A stretch of DNA of 9,770 nucleotides from Candidatus Solibacter sp. (GCA_026394025.1 JAPKZC010000860.1:1-9770), one strand, 5' to 3'; numbered from the stretch's first letter, positions 1 through 5,977 are shown. The notes: generated by a model from the sequence alone, not told the origin. Translations and numbers: made by a program.

Positions 1-53
1 GCCCATTGTTAACCTCTTTGCTGTGCCGTGTGTTACTACTTATCCCACGCACT

Positions 54-60
54 GAGAGGG
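54..60 (+). promoter_or_regulatory. Ribosome binding site of the NO reductase gene
   Basis: GAGAGGG lies seven bases before the GTG at 68. It supports that GTG as the start of the NO reductase rather than the overlapping ATG codons in other frames. The 50 bases upstream contain TTGCTG (18-23) and TATCCC (41-46) with a 17-base gap, which could be a weak promoter. I see no clear FNR, NorR or NsrR site. Confidence 0.6.
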
Positions 61-67
61 CCTTATC

Positions 68-2296
68 GTGAAGAAATTGTGGATCGGTTTTGCTGTCGTC
101 CTAGTTGTGTCATTCAGCATTTTGGGATGGATTGGAACCAGGATCTATCAGGAGATGCCGCCAATCCCCGACAAGGTGGTTGCCGCCGATGGAAGCGTGG
201 TTATCGCGAGCGGCGAGATCGGGCGCGGCCAGAACGTGTGGCAATCGCTGGGCGGGATGCAGGTGGGGTCCATCTGGGGACATGGCAGCTATGTGGCGCC
301 GGACTGGACCGCCGACTGGCTGCACCGCGAAGCCATGTTCGTGCTGGAAGAATGGTCATCCCGGGACTTCGGCAAGCCCTATGACCAACTGTTCGCCGAG
401 GACAAAGCCAAGCTTCGCGGGCGATTGGAAGAGCTCTACCGCGTCAACACTTACGACGCCGCCAGCGGCGCGATTCGCATCGACCCGGCGCGTGCCCGCG
501 CCTTTGAAAGCTGCCTGCGGCACTATACGGACGTCTTCATGAAGGGCCGCGACGCGTATGCCATTCCCGCGGGCACCGTGAGCACCCCGGAACGCATGCG
601 GAGTTTTGCGGCGTTCATGTTCTGGACCTCGTGGTCTGCCGCAACCAGAAGACCGGACGACGCGATCTCCTACACCAACAACTGGCCGCATGAGCCGCTG
701 GTAGGCAATCGGCCGACGGGCGAGAGCGTCATGTGGACCGGCGTCAGCATCATCATGCTGCTGGCGGGAATCTGCGGCATGAGCTGGTGGTACGCATCGC
801 AAGAGCGGCAAGTGGAGCATGGCGAACTGCCCACGGCGGACCCCCTGGGCAAATGGGTGGCCACGCCGTCGCAGCGCGCCACCATTAAATACTTCTGGGT
901 GGTGTCGCTGCTGATTCTAGTGCAGATTCTGGTGGGCATCGTCACGGCGCACTACGGCGTGGAAGGCGGCGGATTCTACGGCATCAAGATTGCCAAATGG
1001 CTTCCCTATAGCGTGACGCGAACCTGGCATGTGCAGTTGGGGATCTTCTGGATCGCAACGGCATGGCTCGCCGCAGGCCTCTTCATCGGCCCACTGGTAA
1101 GCGGGCATGAACCCAAATATCAGCGCCTGGGTGTGAATGTGCTCTTCGGTGCGCTGCTGCTGGTGGTGGCCGGTTCGATGACCGGGCAGTGGCTCAGCAT
1201 CATGAACCGGTTCACCGATTCCAACGCTTTTCTCTGGGGACACCAGGGCTATGAATACGTGGATCTGGGGCGCGTGTGGCAGATTCTGCTGTTCGGCGGC
1301 CTGCTGATCTGGCTGTTTCTGGTGGTGCGCGCCATACGTCCGGCGCTCAAGAACGCCGGCGATCAGCGCCAATTGCTGTGGCTCTTCGTGCTCTCCGCCG
1401 GCGCCATCGGCCTCTTCTACGGCGCCGGACTGACCTGGGGACAACATACCCACCTTTCGATTGTCGAGTACTGGCGCTGGTGGGTGGTCCACCTTTGGGT
1501 AGAAGGCTTCTTCGAGGTGTTCGCCACCACCGTGATCGCGTTCTTTTTTACGCGGCTCAAGCTCATCCGTCCGGACTTCGCCGCCAAAGCCGCCCTGCTC
1601 TCCGCCACCATTTTTCTGGCCGGCGGCATCATCGGCACGTGTCACCACCTGTACTTCTCCGGAACGCCGACGGTGGCGTTGGCGTGGGGTTCGGTGTTCA
1701 GCGCGCTCGAAGTGGTGCCGCTGACGTTTGTCGCATACTCCGCGCTGGACGATCTGCGGCGCGGCAAGCTCACCACGTGGGCTACACGTTACAGGTGGCC
1801 CATCTACTTCTTCGTCGCCGTCGCGTTCTGGAACATGGTGGGCGCGGGGCTGTTCGGTTTCATGATCAATCCGCCCATCGCTCTTTACTTCATGCAGGGG
1901 CTCAACACCACGCCGCTGCACGGGCACGCCGCGCTGTTCGGCGTCTACGGAATGCTGGGCATGGGGCTGATGCTGGTTTGCCTGCGCGCCATGGGTCCGC
2001 ACGCCATCTGGAAGGAGAACTGGCTCAAAATCGCATTCTGGTCAATGAACGCCGGCCTGTTTGCCATGTGCATCGGCAGCCTGCTACCGGTGGGCCTGAT
2101 GCAGACCTGGGCCGCCGTGGATCAAGGCTACTGGTACGCGCGCAGCACGGAGTTCCTGGGAACTCCCCTGATGCAGAATCTGCGTTGGATGCGCGTCCCC
2201 GGCGACACCTTGTTCGCATTCGGCGCGCTGGTGCTGGTGGCCTTCGTCTTCACTACGCGAACCGGCACTCCGAAAGGCGACGCCGGAAAAGCGTAA
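68..2296 (+). CDS. norZ: Quinol-dependent nitric oxide reductase (qNor, single subunit)
   Basis: This membrane enzyme reduces two NO to N2O with electrons from quinol and belongs to the heme-copper oxidase superfamily. The 742 residues match the qNor type: an N-terminal helix (about 5-24), then a periplasmic NorC-like part without a CxxCH heme c motif (about 30-215), then a NorB-like catalytic core of about a dozen helices. Likely metal ligands are visible: H321 (WHVQLG), H475 with E479 and E483 (HLWVEGFFEVF), the pair H526-H527 (CHHLYF), and H618/H620 (LHGH). These fit FeB, heme b3 and heme b ligation known in NorB. It starts at GTG with a good Shine-Dalgarno sequence. No norC, norQ or norD is adjacent, so a detoxification or stand-alone NO respiration role is likely. 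It is first in a probable operon with two transporter genes. Gene symbols norZ and norB are both used for this type. Confidence 0.95.
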   Translation: MKKLWIGFAVVLVVSFSILGWIGTRIYQEMPPIPDKVVAADGSVVIASGEIGRGQNVWQSLGGMQVGSIWGHGSYVAPDWTADWLHREAMFVLEEWSSRDFGKPYDQLFAEDKAKLRGRLEELYRVNTYDAASGAIRIDPARARAFESCLRHYTDVFMKGRDAYAIPAGTVSTPERMRSFAAFMFWTSWSAATRRPDDAISYTNNWPHEPLVGNRPTGESVMWTGVSIIMLLAGICGMSWWYASQERQVEHGELPTADPLGKWVATPSQRATIKYFWVVSLLILVQILVGIVTAHYGVEGGGFYGIKIAKWLPYSVTRTWHVQLGIFWIATAWLAAGLFIGPLVSGHEPKYQRLGVNVLFGALLLVVAGSMTGQWLSIMNRFTDSNAFLWGHQGYEYVDLGRVWQILLFGGLLIWLFLVVRAIRPALKNAGDQRQLLWLFVLSAGAIGLFYGAGLTWGQHTHLSIVEYWRWWVVHLWVEGFFEVFATTVIAFFFTRLKLIRPDFAAKAALLSATIFLAGGIIGTCHHLYFSGTPTVALAWGSVFSALEVVPLTFVAYSALDDLRRGKLTTWATRYRWPIYFFVAVAFWNMVGAGLFGFMINPPIALYFMQGLNTTPLHGHAALFGVYGMLGMGLMLVCLRAMGPHAIWKENWLKIAFWSMNAGLFAMCIGSLLPVGLMQTWAAVDQGYWYARSTEFLGTPLMQNLRWMRVPGDTLFAFGALVLVAFVFTTRTGTPKGDAGKA

Positions 2297-2365
2297 GGCG
2301 ACAAACTGCTGTACACGACAGGGGTTCTGGCCACGCGCTACCGCACCACGCCGATCCTGGGCGGC
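2297..2365 (+). pseudogene. 5' remnant of the GDT1-family gene, fused to the norZ stop codon
   Basis: The 23 codons directly after the norZ TAA, in the same frame, read GDKLLYTTGVLATRY and continue without a stop into the downstream GDT1-family gene. The TMEM165/GDT1 family has a first repeat with the motif E-x-G-D-K-T/S. Here the Gly-Asp-Lys is present but the preceding Glu-x and the whole first helix are missing, and the TAA stands in their place. No ATG, GTG or TTG occurs in this stretch; only CTG codons are available. I infer a deletion that joined the end of norZ to the interior of the transporter gene. Confidence 0.6.
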
Positions 2366-2917
2366 ATGGCGATCGCCTTCATGGCGAAAATGGCAGTCGC
2401 GGTTCTCGCCGGCAAGGCCCTATCGCAACTGCCCCCCCTCCTGGTCGCCGCCATTACGACGGTCAACTTCTTCGCGATTGCCTACGCACTGTGGCGCAAA
2501 CCCGATCGCCGGGAATCCAGGAAGGAGTACCCCACTCAACAAGCCATGATGGTCTCCTTTGCGGCCATCTTCTTCTCGGAATGGGGAGACATCGGCCAGG
2601 TGACCGCAGCCACCATGGCAGCGCGATTCGGCTCGCCAGTGCTGGTCTGGGCCGGCGCCGTGGGCGCCATGATCACCAAAGGTGCACTGGCGACTCTAGC
2701 CGGCGGCGGAATCCGCCGTTGGACACAGCAGCACGTCTCGCCGAAAACCGTGCGTTACGCCGCCGTGGGCGTACTGCTGCTCCTCGGCCTGCTCTCCGTG
2801 GCAGAAACCCTGGCCGACCCACCAACCGCTCCCTCACGGCCGCGGCTCCAATCGGAGTCGGGAGCTCGTCACCGTATGGGGCGAACCTCGGCAGGTGGTA
2901 GCGTGCAAACGTCATGA
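2366..2917 (+). CDS. TMEM165/GDT1-family cation transporter (UPF0016), N-terminally truncated
   Basis: GDT1-family membrane proteins move Mn2+ or Ca2+, usually outward, and carry two inverted repeats, each with an acidic E-x-G-D-K-T/S motif. From the first ATG the protein has 183 residues. It keeps a second motif, EWGDIGQ at 72-78, where the usual Lys and Thr/Ser are Ile and Gly. About four hydrophobic segments are visible (near 1-20, 23-43, 62-105 and 131-147), then a polar tail of about 35 residues. The first motif lies upstream of this ATG and is out of reach unless translation starts at a CTG. The start is therefore uncertain, and no strong Shine-Dalgarno precedes 2366. The gene is in norZ's frame, 69 bases after its stop, and its TGA overlaps the ATG of the next gene. 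Family assignment is good; activity is doubtful because one half of the cation site is missing. Confidence 0.75.
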   Translation: MAIAFMAKMAVAVLAGKALSQLPPLLVAAITTVNFFAIAYALWRKPDRRESRKEYPTQQAMMVSFAAIFFSEWGDIGQVTAATMAARFGSPVLVWAGAVGAMITKGALATLAGGGIRRWTQQHVSPKTVRYAAVGVLLLLGLLSVAETLADPPTAPSRPRLQSESGARHRMGRTSAGGSVQTS

Positions 2918-4035
2918 CCCCCCAACAGCAACGCGCTTCGGCAATCCGGTTTATCGTCTGCCTGGGAGTGGTCAGCCTTTTCGCCGACATGACGTACGAA
3001 GGCGCGCGCAGCAGTATTGGCCCCTTCCTGAAGGATCTCGGCGCCAGCGCCACCCAGGTGGGGTTGATCGCGGGATTCGGCGAGATGCTGGCGGCCAGCC
3101 TGCGCCTTTTCTCCGGCCGTTTCGCCGACCGCACCCACGCCTATTGGACCATCACGATTTGCGGATACGCCATGAATCTGATTGCGGTGCCGCTGCTCGC
3201 CTTCGCCGGCAACTGGCAGATGGCCGCCTTCCTGGTGATTGTCGAGCGTACTGGAAAAGCCCTCGGCCACGGCTGGGGATTCGGCCTGCACGCCGCGTTG
3301 GATCAGACCGGCGCAGTGCTGGGCCCACTGCTGATGGCCGTGGCGGTAGCCCGTTCCGACCAGTTTGGCCCGGCCTTTCTGCGCCTGGGCATCCCGGCAA
3401 TCCTGGCGCTGGCCGCGCTCCTGACCGCGCGTGCCGCCTACCCCACGCGCGGCCTTCCTCCGGGGCCGAAAGCGCCGCAAGCGCTACCGCGCTTCGTCTG
3501 GATGTATGTTGCCGCCGCCGGGTTGCTCGCCTGTGGCTTCGTGGATTTCGCGCTGCTTGGGTATCACTTCCAAAAGACCGGCCTCGCCAGGCCCGCCATG
3601 ATTCCCCTGTGGTACTCCGGCGCCATGGCCGTCAACGGAATCACGGCCCTGGTATTCGGGCGCCTGTTTGACCGGTATGGCCTCCCGGTGCTCACCTGCG
3701 GAATTCTGGTGTCGCTGCTGGCTCTGCCGCTGGGCTTCCTGGGCGGCGAGAGCGCCGCCATCGCCGGGGTGGCGTGCTGGGCCACGGGGATGGGCGCGCA
3801 GGACGCGTCGCTGCGCGCCGGGATCGCCCAGGTAGTCTCGATGAACCAACGGGGCAGCGCGTTTGGGGCATTCAACGCAGTTTACGGCGTGGCCTGGTTT
3901 CTGGGTAGCGCAGTGATGGGATTGCTGTACGACCATTCCCTGGGCGCCTTGGTGGTATTTGGAATGGCGGCCCAATTGTCCGCGGCACTGCTTTTTTTCC
4001 GGCTGCGGAAACGACTCGCCGCGGCAGGGCGATAG
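2914..4035 (+). CDS. MFS transporter
   Basis: A 373-residue major facilitator superfamily membrane protein with about 11-12 hydrophobic segments. MFS signatures are visible: GRFADR at 68-73 (the loop 2-3 motif family) and GRLFDRYG at 249-256 (its repeat in the second half). The opening SLFADMTYEGARSSIGPFL is typical of a bacterial MFS clade of unknown substrate. Members I recall carry a loop such as RTPARD after GKAL in the middle of the first half. Here GKAL (114-117) joins directly to GHGWGFGLH, which suggests that about 17-20 residues between helices 4 and 5 are missing. The ATG overlaps the upstream TGA as ATGA, so translational coupling is likely; only a weak AGGTGG lies 15 bases upstream. 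The substrate cannot be read from sequence. Co-transcription with NO reductase is the only functional hint. Confidence 0.88.
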   Translation: MTPQQQRASAIRFIVCLGVVSLFADMTYEGARSSIGPFLKDLGASATQVGLIAGFGEMLAASLRLFSGRFADRTHAYWTITICGYAMNLIAVPLLAFAGNWQMAAFLVIVERTGKALGHGWGFGLHAALDQTGAVLGPLLMAVAVARSDQFGPAFLRLGIPAILALAALLTARAAYPTRGLPPGPKAPQALPRFVWMYVAAAGLLACGFVDFALLGYHFQKTGLARPAMIPLWYSGAMAVNGITALVFGRLFDRYGLPVLTCGILVSLLALPLGFLGGESAAIAGVACWATGMGAQDASLRAGIAQVVSMNQRGSAFGAFNAVYGVAWFLGSAVMGLLYDHSLGALVVFGMAAQLSAALLFFRLRKRLAAAGR

Positions 4036-4100
4036 CATGTCCTCTCGCGAGGCATGAATGCGTGAGGTTTCCCAAGGGGCAGCGAGCGCGGAATACCGCG
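4036..4100 (+). other. Two hairpins after the MFS gene (possible 3' end of the operon)
   Basis: Immediately after the MFS stop, CATG-t-CCTC (4036-4044) can pair with GAGG-CATG (4049-4056) around a TCGC loop. A second perfect stem, CGCGG-aata-CCGCG, lies at 4087-4100. Neither is followed by a T run, so they are not canonical intrinsic terminators. They may protect the 3' end or mark a factor-dependent stop. The remaining bases up to brnT hold no convincing gene. Confidence 0.3.
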
Positions 4101-4276
4101 AGGGTGAGACATTTCGCTTCCGCCCGATTTTCAGGAGAGCCGGCTGCCGAGGGAGCTGATCGCATTGAGGTGCAGGCGATGGCGAGGGATCAGTACGATG
4201 CGGCCGTTTGATTCTGGGGAGCAATGTCCCAGGAGGCGGCTGATCGCAGTCCGTCGTCACGAACCTCGCAGGATGT

Positions 4277-4295
4277 GTTATACGTTATGTATAAC
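4277..4295. promoter_or_regulatory. Perfect inverted repeat over the brnT start (candidate BrnA operator)
   Basis: GTTATAC-gttat-GTATAAC is a perfect 7-base inverted repeat with a 5-base spacer, centred at 4286. It overlaps the first possible brnT ATG (4287) and includes AT-rich hexamers resembling -10 boxes (TTATAC at 4278-4283, TATAAC at 4290-4295). BrnA is a ribbon-helix-helix DNA-binding antitoxin known to repress its own operon, so an operator is expected here. The assignment rests on position and symmetry only. Confidence 0.5.
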
Positions 4296-4595
4296 GACAT
4301 GCGCTTCGAATGGGAGGCGGACAAGAACCAGTCGAACCAAAAGAAGCACACCCACATCGATTTTGAGACCGCGTCGCGCGTATTCGCCGATCCAAATCTG
4401 ATGCTTCGCAAAGACCGCGTGGTCGACGGTGAGCAGCGTTGGCACGGCATCGGTGCTGTGCGGAAGGCTGTACTGCTCGTGGTGCATGCATATCGTGAGG
4501 AGAACTCAAATGGCGAGGAAATCATCCGCATCGTCTCAGCGCGGAAAGCTGATCCGCGCGAGCGCCGAATCTATCTGGAACAAGCCCCTTACTGA
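4287..4595 (+). CDS. brnT: BrnT-family type II toxin (ribonuclease)
   Basis: BrnT toxins (formerly DUF497) have a RelE-like fold, cleave RNA and slow growth until bound by BrnA. The sequence shows the family pattern: an opening MRFEWEADKNQSNQKKH, then FETASRVFADP, a central GEQRWHGIG, a hydrophobic strand VLLVVHAY, and a basic end EEIIRIVSARKADPRERRIY. The protein is 102 residues from the ATG at 4287, or 98 from the ATG at 4299, where most family members begin. Neither start has a good Shine-Dalgarno, and an inverted repeat covers both. The 3' end overlaps brnA by 86 bases. I recognise no lost residue, so the toxin appears intact. Longer starts upstream (from 4224) add only non-homologous sequence. 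Confidence 0.9.
   Translation: MYNDMRFEWEADKNQSNQKKHTHIDFETASRVFADPNLMLRKDRVVDGEQRWHGIGAVRKAVLLVVHAYREENSNGEEIIRIVSARKADPRERRIYLEQAPY
4497..4502 (+). promoter_or_regulatory. Ribosome binding site of brnA inside brnT
   Basis: GAGGAG sits seven bases before the ATG at 4510 and lies within the brnT coding sequence. It fixes the brnA start and rules out the earlier in-frame ATG codons from 4429, which have no such site. It should give efficient independent translation of the antitoxin. Confidence 0.75.
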
Positions 4596-4839
4596 ACGCC
4601 AGAAGGCGGCGCTAGACGGTGTTGCCAGGAGACAGAAACGCGCGGACGTTTCTCAGCTCGACTATTCCGATATTCCCCCGCTCGCCGACAAGCAACTCAC
4701 TCAGTTCCGCCGTCCTCCAAAGAAACTGGTGGCCGTGCGCCTGGATGCAGACGTATTCCAATGGCTTCAGCAATACGGCGCCGGCTATTCGACGCGCATC
4801 AATAACGTTCTTCGGGTGGTGATGGCTCAAGTACGATAG
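4510..4839 (+). CDS. brnA: BrnA-family antitoxin
   Basis: BrnA antitoxins bind and neutralise BrnT and repress the operon through a C-terminal ribbon-helix-helix domain. The protein is 109 residues. Its recognisable parts are DYSDIPPLADKQ (near 54-65), which matches the conserved D-[YT]-S-D-I-P-P-L segment, and the C-terminal VAVRLDADVFQWLQQYG followed by YSTRINNVLRVVM, the beta strand and helices of the DNA-binding fold. The first 40 or so residues are basic and longer than in many family members. This is the part whose codons overlap the brnT 3' end in another frame. The start is set by a strong Shine-Dalgarno. It is the second gene of the module and ends 431 bases before the convergent yoeB stop. 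Confidence 0.88.
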   Translation: MARKSSASSQRGKLIRASAESIWNKPLTERQKAALDGVARRQKRADVSQLDYSDIPPLADKQLTQFRRPPKKLVAVRLDADVFQWLQQYGAGYSTRINNVLRVVMAQVR

Positions 4840-5270
4840 TGGCGGACGGCAATCGCGTATTACCCGCCCGTTTTGCCAACCGGAGAATTCCTGCCGGGAA
4901 TTGCCGCCGCACGGTGGCATCTCCCCGAAGGGGACTTGGGGGGGCGCGAGGGCGGGCCCATCACAGATCTTTGGGTTGAAGGCCGGCCTTTTTGGAGACT
5001 TTCGCAAGGATTGCTGGGCCGAGTTCCTCGGAATCGTTGAAGGAAAACCCAAAAACACACACTTGCGGATCCAAAGCGCGGCTCGCCCCGCCAGCGGCTG
5101 CCTTCCAGTCGCCCCTATCGAAACTGCCTCGGCCCGCGCATCCTTACCATTTTTGGGGCACTCCCGTCCTTGGCAGTCCCGATAGGGCGCTAACGACTTA
5201 TCGGGAGTAATCCTGGGTCCTGGCGGCAGGATTCCCTGACGATACGGGGCCGCAAATGCCGGGTGCGGGA
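4840..5270. other. Noncoding spacer rich in short inverted repeats, between convergent toxin-antitoxin operons
   Basis: No gene is supported in this 431-base spacer, although open frames run across it on both strands. It contains many perfect short inverted repeats: AATTCC/GGAATT (4886-4902), TCCCC-gaa-GGGGA (4922-4934), the 12-base palindrome AAGGCCGGCCTT followed by extra T (4979-4993), TCCCGATA/TATCGGGA (5177-5184 and 5199-5206) and AATCCTG/CAGGATT (5209-5215 and 5227-5233). Some may end transcription of the two facing operons. The density of hairpins suggests a dispersed intergenic repeat, but that cannot be tested from one copy. Confidence 0.5.
5177..5233 (-). terminator. Two stem-loops downstream of yoeB (possible transcript end)
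   Basis: Read on the minus strand, AATCCTG (5233-5227) pairs with CAGGATT (5215-5209), and TCCCGATA (5206-5199) pairs with TATCGGGA (5184-5177). They lie 38-94 bases beyond the yoeB stop. Neither is followed by a U tract, so an intrinsic terminator is not established. Confidence 0.25.
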
Positions 5271-5543
5271 TCAGTAGTAGTAGCGAGCCATCAGAAAATC
5301 GATCCCTTCGTCGGTCACGCGGTATACCAAGCGGTGCTCCTGCGAAATGCGCCTGGACCAACAACTCGCGAGGAGATATCGGAGCGGCTCGGGCTTTCCC
5401 AGGCCGTGGAATGGATCGCGCAACACCGCTTCGACCAGATCCAGCACTTTGATCGCCGTACTTCGGTCGGTTTTGACCCAATACCGCAGGTCCTCCCTGA
5501 ACTCAGAATGAAAGAGGGCGGGCCGCCTAATGTCCGGTTTCAC
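5271..5543 (-). CDS. yoeB: YoeB/Txe-family toxin with altered catalytic C-terminus
   Basis: YoeB toxins are RelE-fold ribonucleases that cleave mRNA on the ribosome. The 90-residue protein carries the family core DPFHGLGKPEPL, then CWSRRISQEHRLVYRV, and ends in ARYYY. E. coli YoeB ends in RYHY, where the His and last Tyr are catalytic. Here the His position is Tyr (residue 89), encoded by the middle of three TAC codons before the stop. The Glu in KPEPL and the Arg in WSRRI, the other known active-site residues, are kept. The start is a GTG at 5543 that overlaps the yefM 3' end by 17 bases, so translation is coupled. Family assignment is certain; full toxicity is uncertain because a single C-to-T change would give this His-to-Tyr replacement. 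It might equally be a tolerated variant. Confidence 0.92.
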   Translation of the reverse strand: MKPDIRRPALFHSEFREDLRYWVKTDRSTAIKVLDLVEAVLRDPFHGLGKPEPLRYLLASCWSRRISQEHRLVYRVTDEGIDFLMARYYY

Positions 5544-5814
5544 CGAGGATCTCTCGCCGCAATTCAGCTATGCTCGAAGGCTTGGTCTTGCGCCGATCGG
5601 CTCGATGCAGCGCCGCCAGCAGACGGCGAGCGTTTCGCGGCGACCGAAGCAAGTGAGCGGTCTCAACCAATCCGGCGAGTTCACCGGCCGGAATGAGGGC
5701 CACGTCGCGCGAACCTCTTCGCCGGACAATGACAGTCTCCTGTTGGTCGACGACTTGGTCCAGAACACTGGCCAGGTTTTGGCGCAGGCTTGTATACGTG
5801 GTTTCAGTTGCCAT
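5527..5814 (-). CDS. yefM: YefM/Phd-family antitoxin
   Basis: YefM antitoxins bind YoeB with a flexible C-terminus and repress the operon through an N-terminal Phd/YefM domain. The 95-residue protein opens with MATETTYTSLRQNLASVLDQV and continues VIVRRRGSRDVALIPAGELAGLVETAHLLRS in two pieces typical of the family, followed by a basic linker and an amphipathic end (SSIAELRREIL). It starts at ATG 5814 and overlaps yoeB by 17 bases, the usual antitoxin-first order. A weak purine-rich site (GGGGTGG on the minus strand) precedes the start. A TGTACA-containing operator lies 20 bases upstream. It is convergent with brnTA and unrelated to it in sequence. Confidence 0.92.
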   Translation of the reverse strand: MATETTYTSLRQNLASVLDQVVDQQETVIVRRRGSRDVALIPAGELAGLVETAHLLRSPRNARRLLAALHRADRRKTKPSSIAELRREILGETGH

Positions 5815-5831
5815 CAGCCACCCCGCATCCT

Positions 5832-5852
5832 ATTGTACAGGATTACTGTACG
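5832..5852 (-). promoter_or_regulatory. yefM promoter/operator with TGTACA motifs
   Basis: The plus strand reads TTGTACAGGATTACTGTACG at 5833-5852. It holds a perfect TGTACA (5834-5839) and a one-mismatch copy TGTACG (5847-5852), forming the inverted repeat GTACAG-gatta-CTGTAC. E. coli YefM-YoeB is known to bind paired TGTACA motifs in its own promoter. On the minus strand TACAAT (5837-5832) is a good -10 box overlapping the operator, so repression by promoter occlusion is likely. The -35 region is weak. Confidence 0.7.
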
Positions 5853-5977
5853 GTATTCCAGATCGAACCAGCACTCACGGAGCGGTTTCCTCGAAGAGGA
5901 CTTGGGGCATTCGGCTCTACGCAGTATGCGATCTTCCCAAGCATGTAAGCTGTGGATATGGCCATATGGCCGCCGCC

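Noticed and set aside
917..2002. 361-codon open frame on the minus strand inside norZ
   Set aside because: It is low-complexity Gln/Glu/His/Arg-rich antisense text opposite a clearly conserved gene.
1276..2901. Long open frame of 541 codons on the plus strand overlapping norZ and the GDT1 gene
   Set aside because: The translation is Arg-, His- and Ala-rich with no domain. It is an alternate-frame shadow of two well-supported membrane-protein genes in high-GC DNA.
4979..4993. Intrinsic terminator of brnTA at AAGGCCGGCCTT plus T
   Set aside because: The palindrome leaves at most a four-base stem once a loop is allowed, and the T run is only five bases, so it is kept only as an inverted repeat.
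4901..5185. 94-codon open frame on the plus strand in the spacer
   Set aside because: There is no Shine-Dalgarno and no recognisable domain, and it runs over short hairpins. It might be part of a dispersed repeat, but a protein is not supported.
4612..5481. 289-codon open frame on the minus strand across brnA, the spacer and yoeB
   Set aside because: It overlaps two recognised genes, has no family features and crosses many inverted repeats.
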